Source of the DNA: Paroedura picta
Lineage: Eukaryota; Chordata; Lepidosauria; Squamata; Gekkonidae
Direction of reading: 5' to 3'
Length of the DNA: 64,000 nt
Assembly (NCBI RefSeq): GCF_049243985.1
Contig: NC_135373.1
Coordinates: forward strand, 100,559,213-100,623,212
A model generated the notes under the pieces. The model ran no database searches. It had not been told where the DNA came from and saw only the letters and a program-made list of their open reading frames with translations. This document shows, in pieces, positions 36,486 through 48,800 of the stretch; position 1 is the first letter of the stretch; the number at the start of each line of letters is the position of its first letter. The position numbers were made by a program, and so were the translations under genes.

Positions 36486-37784
36486 TCCCGTAGCCCATGG
36501 GAAGGCAAAGTTGATAAGGAAGCTTGACATCTCTATAATGAGTAAAAAGCATTAATTTCTAAGGATACTTAATTTCCCCCATAAACATGTCCTGCCCTTG
36601 TGCAGTGAATGGGGGCCTCGCTGTTCATTCTTGGGGGAAGTTTGCTTTTGCCACCTCCCCAGTGTAACCGTGATGTCATTCCTCAGGGGGACTTCAGTCC
36701 TAGTATTGATAGGCTCTGCCTCTCATGCTTGCAGTGGGCAGTGATGGCGAGATGTGTGAAGAGGCTAGATGTGTGTTTCTGAGTGCCTCGCTGAGATTCA
36801 GTGATGCTCCTCCCTGTAGGACCCCTGTGCTTTGCCTGAGGAAGGCTGTGTGTAACTCTGCCTCCATTACAAAATGGGTGCTGCCTGAGCTGAGTCTTCC
36901 CAGTGAATGAGGCCCCACTAAGTGTGACCTTCCTTGCTGTCTGCTCTCTGTGTAGACTGCACTCACGTGAGTGAACAATTCCCTCATTGGGCAATGGAGA
37001 TTTAAAGAGAAAGCCCATGCTGCAGGAGGGAATTTCTCATACTCCAGATATCACCTCCGCTGCTTCTGGTGATGAATCATTCAGGTCTTGGAGCAAATTG
37101 GGAAGAGGTCTCAGCAGGTATATTGCTGGAGAGGGAGATACAATGGGCCTGGGATGGATTTCCTGCTGTGTAGTCAAGAGTCCCTCTATGTAAGCTGTCA
37201 TGTCCCTCTTGCCCCCGAGGCCTTGCACTGTTTCGCCTGGTGCACTCTGTGCTCCAGTATTGCTTGCTGTGCTGCTTTTTTGACTGTCCACTAATTGTGC
37301 AAGAGCTGGGAACTTTCTTTTATATTACGTACTGTGTGTATATATCAGTAATCCTCCACTTAACCTGCTTTGCATTAAATCAAGGCCACACGAGCCAGGA
37401 GCATGATCCTCATGCTGGGACTACGCATGCCCCAGTGCTGTGATCTGCAAGCCGCTTCACTTCCTTTTGCCTCTCCCATTTCCTTTGTTAAGATGTGGGT
37501 GATGTGGAGGGCTTGCAGCTGTTCTCCTGAACAGCTCTTAGTCGCTTTCATTGTTGGTTCTCCATCCTCTCTTAACAAGTCTAAACTTTCCACTCTGGTT
37601 TAGGTTCTGAGGACTCATAGCTTAGATTGGAATTTCTCCCCCCCCCCCAGTATAGTTTGCTCTTTAAATGTATCCCATCCTTGAATCCCCAGCCACTTAA
37701 ATCCTCACTGCGCTTAAGAAGCATACGGTTGCTTATTGACACACCATTGTCAAGGTTACTTGTATATGGTCATTTTAGAGTAGG

Positions 37785-37935
37785 GCTGGGGAGACCTGGG
37801 TTTGAATCCTCACTTAGCCATACAGCTGGCTGGGCATTGTTGGGCCAGTCATTCTGATCCTAAGCCAGCTCACAGGGTTTCTATGAAGGGGGAATTGGAG
37901 GAAAGGTAGGCCAGGCGCTCTTTGGTAGCAACACA
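37785..37935 (+). repeat. tRNA-derived/MIR-like SINE fragment
   Basis: It contains GACCTGGGTTTGAATCCTCA (box-B-like), CTGGCTGGGCATTGTTGGGC, and CCAGCTCACAGGGTTTCTAT, in the order seen in other window SINEs. Confidence 0.6.
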
Positions 37936-38144
37936 GGATAAAATACATGCAGACAGCATCCTGTGGTGGGGCAGGGGAGAAATTGGCCACTGGCCTATGT
38001 GGTTCCTTTTGCCTCTTCCGAGGAGCAGAATGGATTATCTAAAGTAAGCCACCAGATGTTTTATACAACGTAGGCATGTTGCTGATTTTTTTTTTTGGAT
38101 TACTGTACTCTGCTGCAGTTTCTTTTTTCTCAAGCACAGAATGC

Positions 38145-38612
38145 ACTTAAGACAGAAGAGTCTTGTGGCATCTTGAAGTCTCAGGTTTGCTTAAGCTTAA
38201 GATTTCATGGGATGAAACTCATTTTGTCAGATGCGCAAAATGAACTTTCAGCGGAATATATGCACAGTAGGAGAAAATAAATGTGCAGTGAGGTTAAAAG
38301 GCTGTGGTATGTTGTAATTTGACTGTTCACAAAACTCAAAACATATGTAAGATAAACATATCATCATTCACAACAGTTGTAGTTAGTGATATGATTAGGG
38401 TATTGTAGTAATCACCGCCTCTTGCATTTCATGGCCTTTAAGCTTCCACTGCCCAGCATTTTTACTTTTTACTTGCTTTGTATTCTGCTGACTGAGAGTA
38501 TTTTAGAATAGGTTCTAGTAGACCATGGTCTTATGCCTTAATAAATCTTAAGATTAACAAGGACTGTATTTTGCTGCAAAAGACTAACACTACTGTCCCA
38601 CTGAAATCTGTA
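38145..38612. repeat. Unassigned interspersed repeat relic
   Basis: It has TCTTGTGGCATCTTGAAGTC with AAGATTTCATGGGATGAAAC near one end, and TTTTGCTGCAAAAGACTAAC near 38568-38590 at the other. Both motifs recur at 9533-9655 and 15060-15105. The limits are approximate. Confidence 0.35.
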
Positions 38613-41079
38613 AGAATACATCCAGAAATTAAGACTTGATGCTTTTTAGGAAAAAGGAACTTGGTTTCAGAGCTATTTCCGTATACAAGATAACTCGACA
38701 GTGGTAAGGCCAGTGGTCCCTTGAAGTTTATTCTCTGGCTCCATTGGTGGCTGTTGCATAAATAATAGGTTAGAATCTGGGTGACTGTAGTATTCCTAAT
38801 AGCTTACACTGTGACCTAATGGTCAGCTTTCCTGACTTTAACAAGCAAAGGTCACCTGGGGCTTAAATTGATCCCTCTGCTTTTACGAGATCTTGGGACT
38901 ACAAGGTTGCTTTTTCTATTCTTCAGGCTGAGAGGGAGAGGAGAAATGTTTTTTTTTCCTTGGCCTTATCTTTTCCCTTCTCTATACCAACACATGAAGC
39001 CCCACAGGGCTCCCAGCAGTTATTTTAAGGAGGAAGAAACATGTCTATGAGGGGCTTTGCATCCTGCCAGATGAATACATTTAATGACATCTTCAGCGTT
39101 AGAGTGATACAGGTCTGATCTGAGCAAGCATCCTGTTTTCTATTTGTGAAGGTTGTCTTTCTCCTTCACTTTTTCCTTCGCATTCAGCTACCCTAGACAA
39201 AAGAGGGATGTAGAATTCTGTGAAGGGAAGAGGCTGTTGTGTGGTACCAAATGAGTAGGGTGAAGAAATCTGGGAGAATGATGGGGGGCGGGGGGGGGCT
39301 TTCTTTTGCATCAAGCAGTAAGAATACTTTGTAGATGAAAATATCTCCAGATTCATTTAAGTATTTTCTCTGGTTGGGTTCAGTCAGATCCTGATTCCAA
39401 AGTACTGAAATCCCACCCCTGTTTTGCATAGCACTTAAAAATATAAGCACATGCTTTAAAATTTAGCACTCTTGTACTGGGGCCTTGGGCATGAACTGCT
39501 TTGCCATTGTAAACAAGCTTTTTCTGTCCCTTCTGTTATTAACCCTAGCCATGGCCAGTGTTAGCTCCAGCCCCTTAGAAAACAAACCATTCCATGTTGT
39601 ATTTACAGGCATAAGAATAGCCTGTAGGAACTTTCCTGTATCATTAAAGAGCATAGTGGGAAGTCTCTAGAAGTAAGGGGGATACTGCTGAGATTCGCAA
39701 GTCTTTTGGTAGCCATGTTTTTAAGCTCTTGTTGGTATCATGACCCGGCAATAGCATTGGGAAGCTTTCCAGGGTTGGTCAGGCATAGGAAACAGCCCTC
39801 AGTTTTGTAACGGGGGAGGGGGGGGTTCTACTGAGACAAGCATAGATGGTCTTCTCTGTGGAGGATTGAAAAGTGGCTAACCTTCCTGTAGGCCTCACAC
39901 GAAAGCCAGGGGTTGGCTGCCCTGTGGTGTCCCTAGGCCTTGATCCATAGTAGGGCAGGTATCCTTTTTAATCTCTTGTCTATGTAGGGGTTTTGATTCT
40001 GCAGGGAATTTTCACTCTTAAGACCTGAAATGCAAAGAACAGGAGAAGCCAGTGCAGATGGTGGGGTGGGGGTGGGGAGGTGTCAAGATACGCAGATATT
40101 TTCGGAAAAGAACGCTACAGGGAAAGCGATGACAGAAAGTTGGAAGCTTTTAAGAGCGTCGTCCTTGCTTCGTGATGACTGCTGCCGTCACCCTCAAGCA
40201 ACTATATAAATATATTGTGAGGGTGAAGTTTCTGGTGCTGCTTATGATTTTTTTGTCCGCAAGTCCTGCAGTTTTATAACCAAAACCACTCGATGCGCTG
40301 CGTTCTTCCGGCCCTTCTGTCAGATCTTTTTTAAATCTCTCCCCTTTACAAGAGCAACAGCGAGGAGGTGCCGATTCAAAGCGTGAGCCTCGCTTGCATT
40401 CGCCCTCCTTGCTCTTGCCAATGCCAGACCTCAGCTTTGCCAAAACGGATGCTGCTGCCATTTGATAGGTGATCAGTAATCTTGTGACCTGTGTTACAGA
40501 GGAGGCCTTTCAAACCTGACCGTGGCACTTGCGTTGGCCTTACATAACCACGAGTACCTGAGTGCTCTTCAGTGCTCGCCTGTGCATTAGCTTTTGCAAA
40601 GTTGAGGCCCTGCGCTAAGCTTGTAAAGTAGTGAGCTGCTGTTGCGTTCTCCTCCTCTTGGCATACAGAATAGACTTAAGAAAAACAAATAGCTAAATAT
40701 ATATCTGGTGATTTTTAAAAATTACTTTGGAGAAATGCATTTAATGAAACAGTTGTGCACGAGTGAAGTATTATTAATTTTTTTTTGTCTTGTAATTCTT
40801 CATTTTTAAATATAGTGTTTTGCGTTTGCTTGGTTGCTTTTGAAAATCCAGTCCTCAGCTGGCTAAACTATCTAAATTGAGGTGGGAGGAACGGGAAGCG
40901 CAGTGGGGCGGGTGATTGAATCGCCCCTCTGCTGGTTGTTTCCAAAGGAAAAGTGGCTTGCTCCAGGTTTTGCGGGGGTTTGTGCTAATTACTCTCGTAT
41001 TCTTGTACATTTTGTTTCTTCTGCTGCTCTTGAGTATTGTATCATTGCCAGAAATGGGGTGTTTAAAAAGATGAGCCCC

Positions 41080-41125
41080 AATAAAAATGTTACATTCCAA
41101 AACTACTTGAGTGTGTTGTGTGCAT
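41080..41125 (+). terminator. CBX6: Candidate distal poly(A) site of CBX6
   Basis: AATAAA at 41080-41085 is followed about 30 bp later by a GT-rich element (GAGTGTGTTGTGTGCATTC), the classic pair for cleavage and polyadenylation. The 400 bp before it are T-rich and repeat-free. It lies on the CBX6 strand with no other gene between. Confidence 0.5.
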
Positions 41126-42490
41126 TCTTTTGATATGTAAAAACAAGTGACCAAAGCAGATGTCATTTTCCTTGGAGTAGTTTACACACCACTTTGATTT
41201 CATTATTTTTCTGCACGCTTCTCTGAAGAGGCCATTACAAAGCAAGGGGGCTACAGCGTCTACACGTGCTTGGTTCAACCTGGCGTGCTCAGGCAGGGTG
41301 CAAATGCACGCATAGCTCATGCGTATGGGCGCATCATTTATGGCAGTGCCAAGCGTTGTTTTCGCTCCCCTCGTGTTTTGAAACCAGGAACCTCCCACCT
41401 TTTCCCTTGGCTGTTGTGCTGCCCAGTGCTAAGGAATATCCTAAGAGCTTAATATATTTGAAGTGGAAGATGCAGGCACAGTGTCCTTCTGTAGATTTCT
41501 GTGCCACAGTCATTATTCTGTGCCACTTGGCAATATACAGACCAATTTGTTAGCTTCCCTGTTCTTGGCAGCAATTCCTGTGCCTCATGCTCCAGGCATC
41601 TTAATATTTTGAGCTTCTCGGAAGAAGGGCGGGGAAGATGGAACTGCATTTCAGGTTCACAGGATATTTGCCGGTAAATAACGCAAACAGTATAATTATT
41701 ACACTATTGAAAAGGAATCTTAGAAAGTTACAAGGCAAAAATAAAATAGCATGAAAAAATAACAAACCAGCTAGATGGGTTTGCCCAGGCATAAGCTTTA
41801 TATTCCTTATATTTTAGTTTGTGACAGTATAAATAAATATTATTGGGTTTGCCCAGATGGTCTGTTGTCTATATTACCTATGAGTAACCCAGTTCTCATC
41901 TTCTCATTGTTATTGGGCAGCTGCCCAGGCTACTGGCACACTTCCCATCCAGGCAAAAAGGGTGATTCCACGACGCTTGGGAACTGCCTTTGACCACATG
42001 ACCATCCTGAATCAATCAAGCCTCCTTTGTCATGGAAACAGCCAGATCCCAAATTGTGCATGACTGCCCCCTCCCCTGTTGTTAATGGCAATCAACCCAG
42101 CTGTTTAAGCCACTGATGCCTCCTGCATCCAGAGATGATCCCAACAATCCCCAGATGCAACTGATCTCCACATTGAACACCTTGCACAACAAGGATAAGA
42201 ACAAAGTCTTAATAAAGAGTTATAAATGTTCAAATACCATCCCAAAAGGTACTTTCCTCACAGCAGGGCATGATTGAAAAAACCACATGATCTGATCCTA
42301 TGGAAATTTAGTCCTTGCTTTCCATGTGAAAAATACGAAGAGAGATGTTGGCTGTGTTTTAATTTATATGTATTGTATCTTCTTCCACTCTTGCACCATT
42401 TTTCCACATTATTGATATGCCATAATTTGGCCCCAAGATACTTCCAAAAGAATCACTATCATCATCACTTCGCTAAACATAAAGTTGAAG

Positions 42491-42670
42491 TTGCCTGCGG
42501 ACAACTCACTCCCTACCTGATTAGCCCTCTCTGGGACGGGTCGTGCCATTAGGGAGAAAACACTCTGCCAATCAGTTCAAATTGCATGCAGACAATTAAC
42601 TCTCTACCTGATTGGCCCTCCCTGGGGGTATGCTGCCAATAGAGAAAGAGCAGTCATCAAATGAGAGTCA
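42491..42670 (+). repeat. Two-unit diverged tandem repeat, period about 101 bp
   Basis: Unit 1 starts at 42491 with TTGCCTGCGGACAACTCACT and unit 2 at 42592 with TTGCATGCAGACAATTAACT. Both continue with CTACCTGATT[A/G]GCCCTC and a TGCCA[T/A]TAG-type segment. The units differ at many sites, so the duplication is old. Confidence 0.7.
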
Positions 42671-42891
42671 ATTGTGGGGCTTATTCCCTCCTGCTTGTCA
42701 GCTCTCTGCCTGTTGAACATCTGGCTGGGCTAAGTTCTCATCCAGCTGAGTCTCAGGTGAAGTTGGGAGCTCCTGGCAAGGCTTTTCCTCCAAGGAGTCC
42801 TTAACAGGACCTGGGCTCACACCTTCCCATGGCCCTGCAGCTAGCCATTGGAGTACTCTTTGCTTTCTCCCACACTCCCTCTCTTCAGGGG

Positions 42892-43205
42892 AGCTGTGGG
42901 GATCCAGCAGCCTTCCCCAGCACAGCCGTTGAGAGATTTGGGGGGATGAGAAGGAGGCAGCCCCCACCCATCACTGACTGGCGTGCCCTTTGAAAGATGG
43001 GGGATGGGCTGGAAAGAGGCAGTCCCCCCCCCCCTGTGGCCTTCCACTCAGCCTGGCCTTTGGGAGAAGGGGTGGGAAGGAGGCAGCCCCCCTTTGGCCT
43101 TCCCTCCCACAGCCTTTGGAAGATGTAGGGGGTGGGAAGATGGCAGCCCTCCACAGCCTGCCTGACCTTTGGAAGATGTGGGGTTTGATGGGAAAGGGGG
43201 GGGCA
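42892..43205 (+). repeat. Minisatellite, period 60-64 bp, about five units
   Basis: A GGCAG start recurs at 42956, 43018, 43082, 43142 and (as GGCAGTGG) 43202, giving periods of 62, 64, 60 and 60 bp. Each unit has a C-rich start, a CCTTTG[A/G]AAGATG-like middle and a GGGTGGGAAGA-like end. A more diverged unit precedes at 42892-42955. Confidence 0.8.
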
Positions 43206-45681
43206 GTGGTGACCTGTATAGACACTGCTGCATAGAGGTGGGGGTAGGAGGACCAGTGCCTCTCCCGAGCAGCTGTTCTGTTTTCTCCAGGAGAAGTAAT
43301 GCCTTCCTTCCTTCCCCCCTTCCCTCTCCCCTTTCTTTCTTTCTCTCTTTCATCCTGTCTTTTTCATCTTTACCAAAGTTTCCAGGCCCCGACCGGAAAG
43401 TTGGCGACACAGCTGATGGCATATGGAGGAGGAGTCAGGAATCAGACCCAGCTCTTGAGTTTAGAGTCTTTTAAACCACCTCCTAGAGTACAAAATCATT
43501 AGCTTTGAAGGGAAGAAAATAGAGGGGAAATGGGGGCTATGGATTGGAAGCAACCAAGAAGATTTGCAGAGCAAAGAATTTCATCTCTGCAATGAAGAGG
43601 CGAGATACTTCTGTTCTCAAATGAAAGCTGGGAATTCAGAGAATCTGGTGCACCTTGTAATGATATAACAATATTCAACTTCTTTTTTAAAAGCAGCGTG
43701 AAAAGGGTCCAGTCACAAGGGCTCACTAGCTTCAGCAGGGACTCTTGCAAGGAAAAAGGCTGTCATGTGAGCAAGACTGGGAAAACCTGACCTTGCCTGT
43801 CCTCACAGCAGTCCTCTGGGCTCTGCTGTCATTTTCCCCAAAACTTCACAGCAAAGCAGATTTAGGAAAGCTTGGAGAAAAGCCAGGGAAACCCCAGAAG
43901 GCCCATGAAAGCTCTACAGTGCTGCGGGCGGCGGGGGGGGGGGGGGAGTAGAAAAAAGCCCCTCAGCATCCTCAAACTCAAGGCAAACAACCCATCTGAA
44001 AAAAGGTATTTATTGTGCTAAATATCACCCAACGCACTCTGAGCCTTGCCGCTTGTTCTCCAGTGCCGTGGCAAGGTACCATGGGCCACTTCTGCATTTG
44101 GAATTGGCTCGGCTGTGTATTTTTCCATCCGTCCCCTCCAGAAGAGTCACCAGCAGAGCATGTTGATTGGTTGTTAATTACTGGCAGCCTTTTGAAAGGA
44201 ATCCTTTAATCTTTCCTTTGGTTGCTTCTCAAAGCTTCTGTTAAACCAACATCTGCTGCCAGTCCTACTTGTTGTGGCACCTTCCTTTCGAAAGAGCCAT
44301 GAGGAGGATGGAGGAGAGAAACGAGCCCGCCTGGCCATTTCCAATTAAAATCAAAGCCGGGAGGGAGGGACATCAACCCAGTGCTATGGGGGGGGGGGGC
44401 TCATGGGCTATTAAGGATCTCCTGGCACTGTTCAGAAGATTAGGTATAGCATGTCTTGCTAACCTGGCTATAGCCCAGCAGGGCCAATTACTCCCTGTCT
44501 CACCATATTTTCCATTTGAAATAACTGGAGCGCTGCACTGAGATTTCTAGGGGGGGAAAGAATTCTCTGCGAAGGCTAAAATCCAAATGAGTCCGGTCCT
44601 GTGCGTAGATTCTGTCACACACATGCATAGTACTGTTGTAAACGGTGTCTTGGGAAAGGGGTGAAAATTGCTGTAGAAATCTTGAACGCTCTTTAGCTGG
44701 CCTTCTTACAGAAGGTGACAATATCCTGTCTTGAAAGTGTATATCATCATCAACCTACCAAAGAGTGTGTGTGTGTGTGGGGGGGGGGGGCTCTAATGTT
44801 CCAGGTCCCCTCTTGGAGGTTCCTGGTGCAAACAGTGGCTGGTATTGATCGTTATTTTGTACCTTGGATTCCAAACACTTTTTCTGTTGAAACTGGGGCC
44901 ATACTGGATCCAACTTACTGGAAAAGCCAGTTAATGCAGTGGCAAAAAAAAAGCCTTTCTTCCAATGAATTGTCAAATCAACTGGCTATTGTGGGTTTGC
45001 TGGGCTATGTGGCTGTGGCCTGTTAGTTTTAGACCTTGGTGATACATTGACTTTGCTTGCCTGCAGGTGCTCTGGCTGATCTGATAAATGTGGCCTTGAT
45101 CCACATTTATAGTATTGATGACTGGCAGGCCAGGCAGAGGCTTGGCACATTGTTGGGTAGTAATGCATGCAATTATATAGAGACTAGGGGCCAAGCCCAT
45201 TGCATTCAGGAATACAACGGCACTATATTAGGGGGGTGGAGTGGAAGAACTCTGCGGATGGCCTCCCCCCAGGACCTGGAAAGGCTGCAGGCAGCTGTTA
45301 GGGAACTCACGGGAAGGGGCAGCTCTCATGCAACAGGGATTTGCAGCCTCTGAGCCTCAAAGAGAAGTGGGAGGAGGAAGGGATGGTCAGGGGTGGGGGA
45401 CGGAAGGTGACTGGCTGGCTGCTGGACAGACAGGCAGACAGACAGGCAAGCTGGTTGGAGGAGGAGGCACTCAGCTGCCCTGAGTGGGTGTTAAGCGCTG
45501 AGTGGCACTTAAACCATGAGACAAGCTCCTCCTCCAAGCCTTTACCATATTATGTGAACAGATAGATAGCATAGAATTAATGGGCCTTGGATCTTCCTAG
45601 CTCTGCATAGGTAAGAGATAACATCTGTAAGACTAACACTGTATTTTCTTGTCCTGTATACTTGTGAAGCTGAAGCTGGGG

Positions 45682-45982
45682 TTTAGCATGTAAAGGTATC
45701 CCCTGTGCAAGCACCGAGTCATGTTTGACCCTTGGGCTGACGCCCTCTAGCGTTTTCATGGCAGAATCAATACGGGGTGGTTTGCCAGGGCCTTCCCCAG
45801 TCATTACCGTTTACCCCCCAGCAATCTGGGTACTCATTTTACCGACCTCGGAAGGATGGAAGGCTGTGAGTCAACCTTGAGCCAGCTGCTGGGATTGAAC
45901 TCCCAGCCTCGTGGGCAGAGCTTTCAGACTGCATGTCTGTTGCCTTACCACTCTGCACCCCAAGAGGCTCTTTTAGCATGTA
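45682..45982 (-). repeat. tRNA-derived SINE, full length, antisense, with target duplication
   Basis: The SINE 45693-45971 is the reverse complement of the family at 28089-28383: it starts AAAGGTATCCCCTGTGCAAG and ends CTGCACCCCAAGAGGCTC. It is flanked by the direct repeat TTTAGCATGTA at 45682-45692 and 45972-45982. Confidence 0.9.
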
Positions 45983-46394
45983 GTAGAACAAAAGAATGGA
46001 AATTTAGATTTGTTTAGGTCTTGAGGAATACTGTCAAAGTGAGCTGGTATAAATAGGTTCCTTTTTAAAACTTTTGTTTTGTTTTGTTGAAGTGGGGCTG
46101 TTCTGTTAGTACTTGATAAGGTTGCTGAGCATCATTTAAATTAACATCTCAATGAAAAGCCAGCAGAAGTGGTGGTTCATTCAATTTAAAATGACTTGCC
46201 TTCTGGAATGATGTCATAAGCCACACAATGGGCATAAATGAGATTGGATTTCCAAAGAAACATCTGCCAAGATGTCTTCAAAAGATCTACCCTCGGCCTT
46301 TCAGTTGAAGTGGAGTGTAGTCTGAATAAGAATAGTAGTAAATATTGGGTTGGATCCTACAATTTTTTCACTAATGAAAGAGCTTGCCTCTGGA

Positions 46395-46585
46395 AGAGGA
46401 GGGAGCATGACTCAGTGGTAGAGCATCTGGTTTGCATCCCATATTTAATCCACAGCATCTCCTGTTGGAAGGACCAACAGTAGGTCATGTGAAAGACCTC
46501 TTCCTGAGACCCTGGAGAGCTACTACCAGTCTGAGTACTGACCTTGATGTACCAGTTATCTAATTCAGTTTAAGGCAGATTCATG
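46395..46585 (+). repeat. Sauria-type tRNA-derived SINE
   Basis: It has box A-like ATGACTCAGTGGTAGAGCAT, the body CCTGAGACCCTGGAGAGCTA, and the end TTAAGGCAGATTCATGTG. A second, more decayed copy is at 57005-57205. I recognise this pattern from lizard genomes; the name is from memory. Confidence 0.75.
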
Positions 46586-46589
46586 TGTT

Positions 46590-48332
46590 CAAGAAGGCAT
46601 CAATGGAATGGAATAATGAGGTTCAACTGTTTGGATGACAAAGGAATAAGAAAAGCTCAATCATTTTTTTATGCTTCTGTCTTCACTGCGGAAAGTGTGG
46701 GGCATTTACTCATCCAACAACCACTAATTTCAGTAAGAGAGTGTGAAAAACAGAGCCAAACTGAAGTGACCAGAGATGAAGTTCTAGACCTACTGGGAAA
46801 ATTAAAAAACAAGTCTGTAGGTCCTGAGGCATACACCCAAAAGTTGTTAGTGAACTCAAATGTGAGAAAGTTAACTATTAACCCATATATATGTAACCTA
46901 TTAAACCATATATGTAACCTATTAACTCACATACGTAACCTGCTACACTACTTTTAAAAAAGAGATCCAGAGGGGAACCAGTCAGCATAATGTCTGTCCC
47001 TAGCACATTAGTAGAAACTGTAATCAAAGATAGAATTATTGGGCAATTAGAGGACCAAAGCCTGCTGAGAGATAATCAGCATGGCTTTTGCAAATGGAAG
47101 TCCTGCCTCATGAACCTTTTGGAGTTGGTGGCTTGGTAGACATTATATACTTGGCCTTTCAAAAGACTTTTGTCAAGGTAACTCGCCAAAGACTTCTGAG
47201 TAAACTGAGCAGCCATGGGATAAGGGGATGGGTTCTTGTATAGGTTAAAAACTGGTTAAATGATAGGAAGCAAAGAGCAGGAATAAATGGACAGTTCTTT
47301 CAATGGAGGGAAGTAAGCAGTGGGGTCCCACAAGGCTCAGGACTATTCAGCTTATTCATAAATGATCTGGAACTAGTGTAGTGGCTAAGTCTGCAGTTGA
47401 CACACAGTTATTCAGGATGGTACAAACCAAGACTGACTGTGAAGAGCTCCAAGAGTATCTCCACAAACTGGGTGAATGGGTGGCAATGTAACAAATGAAA
47501 ATCTGTGTTGGTAAGTGTACGATGATGCACACTAGGACACAAAAAATCATAACCTCAATATAAGCTAATGGGGTCTGAACTGCTGAGGCTGAGAGGGGGA
47601 AAGACCTCAAGGTCATCATGGATGACTCAATGGAAATGAACAAGGCAAACTATGATGGGGATTATTAGGAAAAGGATTGAAGGTAAAGTGGCCAATATTA
47701 TAATGCACACCTAGAGATCTATGGTGTGGCCTTGTTTAGAATACTGGGTAATGTTCTGGTCACCATTATCTCAAAAAAGGCATCACCAAGTTGGAAAAAG
47801 CAGAGAAGGAGGTCCAGCAGGAGGTTTAGGGGGTTGGAGCACTTTCCATACGAGAAGAGTCTCTGGGACTTTAGAAAAGAGAGGCCTAAGAGGCGCCATG
47901 GTGGAGGTTTAGAAAATTATGCTTCAGGTGGAGAGACTTGACAAGGAGACCTTCTTCTCCCTGTAATTAAGCGGATGTGCAGTAGATTCAGGATGGACAA
48001 AAAAGAAAGACTTCTTTACACAGAATGATTCAAATGCGGGATTTGCTGCCAGAGAATGTAGTGATGGCCACAGGAAGAAACAACTGTAAATGGGGATTAG
48101 ATAAATTCATGGAGGAAAAGTCTGTCAGTAGCTACTAGCCATTGTGAGTGGAGGGGGGAGGGGGACCTCCACATTCAGAGGCACTGAACCTCTGAGTCCC
48201 ATAGCCAGGAGGCAATATCAGGAAAGGGCTTGGTCTCTATGCTCTGTTGTTGGTTATCCAGAGGAACTGGTTGTCTGCTATGTGGGCCCAGGATACTGGA
48301 TTAGATGGACCACTGGTGGTCTTATGTTCCTA
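46590..48332 (+). mobile_element. CR1/L3-group LINE, decayed 3' half (1.7 kb)
   Basis: Plus-strand frames give EVTRDEVLDLLGKLKNKSVG (pre-RT segment), DNQHGFCKWKSCLMNLLELV, RQRLLSKLSSHGIRGWVL and REVSSGVPQGSG, i.e. reverse transcriptase blocks. Later come VKWPI and the tail KFMEEKSVSSY, and the 3' end GGATTAGATGGACCACTGGT with CTTATGTTC. It carries many stops and frame changes. It is the longest LINE in the window. L3 against L2 naming is uncertain. Confidence 0.75.
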
Positions 48333-48800
48333 ACCCAGCACTGTTAGACTGCAGCCCCTGTGAAACCAAGTTACCACCTCTTTTACATAGAAAAGCATCT
48401 ACTTTTTATGGTACATTAAAAAAAAAACATAAATGTGTATGTTGCAGTGCCTCCTTCTGTGCCTATGTATAATTATTACTTACCAGCTGAAGCCACCTCA
48501 AAGTATAAAATCTATTGCATAGAGTTTTAAGAAATAGTCTCTAGATTTCAAACAGCTACATTGGTCTCTTTGTAGATACCTGCAGAGATTAGCATCCTTT
48601 TATTTTCTGATCTGTCAACTTAGCATCTTTTTTACTGGATATGTTAATTATATTTAAAGGGCTGTTCTCCTTTTATCCTGGGGTGGTTGTTGAAGTGCAT
48701 CATGCGCACCGCCCACGTGGGAGCTGAGGCCAGCCAGTTTTTTGCCCTGAAGCTGAGAGGTGGTGGTTACAATTTGCCATAAAGAGCATTGTAAATATTT

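Larger units (their letters stand above)
30829..41100 (+). other. CBX6: CBX6 3' UTR and/or downstream DNA
   Basis: From the CBX6 stop to about 36270 no interspersed repeat was recognised, and the sequence has T- and GT-rich stretches (about 31905-31930, 32215-32245, 32300-32345) like a 3' UTR. AATAAA hexamers occur at 32059, 33796, 38276, 38540 and 41080. A 5S-type SINE (about 36276-36485), a tRNA-type SINE piece (about 37785-37935) and an old relic (about 38145-38612) lie in the middle. Whether this is one 10-kb UTR or a shorter UTR plus intergenic DNA is unresolved. Confidence 0.5.

Noticed and set aside
41760-42720. Possible LTR (AATAAAG near 42211 and tandem motifs)
   Set aside because: No paired copy, no clear terminal TG..CA with target duplication, and no adjacent retroviral coding relic.
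42491-43205. Repeat array considered as CRISPR-like
   Set aside because: The units are adjoining and diverged with no unique spacers. It is a minisatellite in a vertebrate genome.
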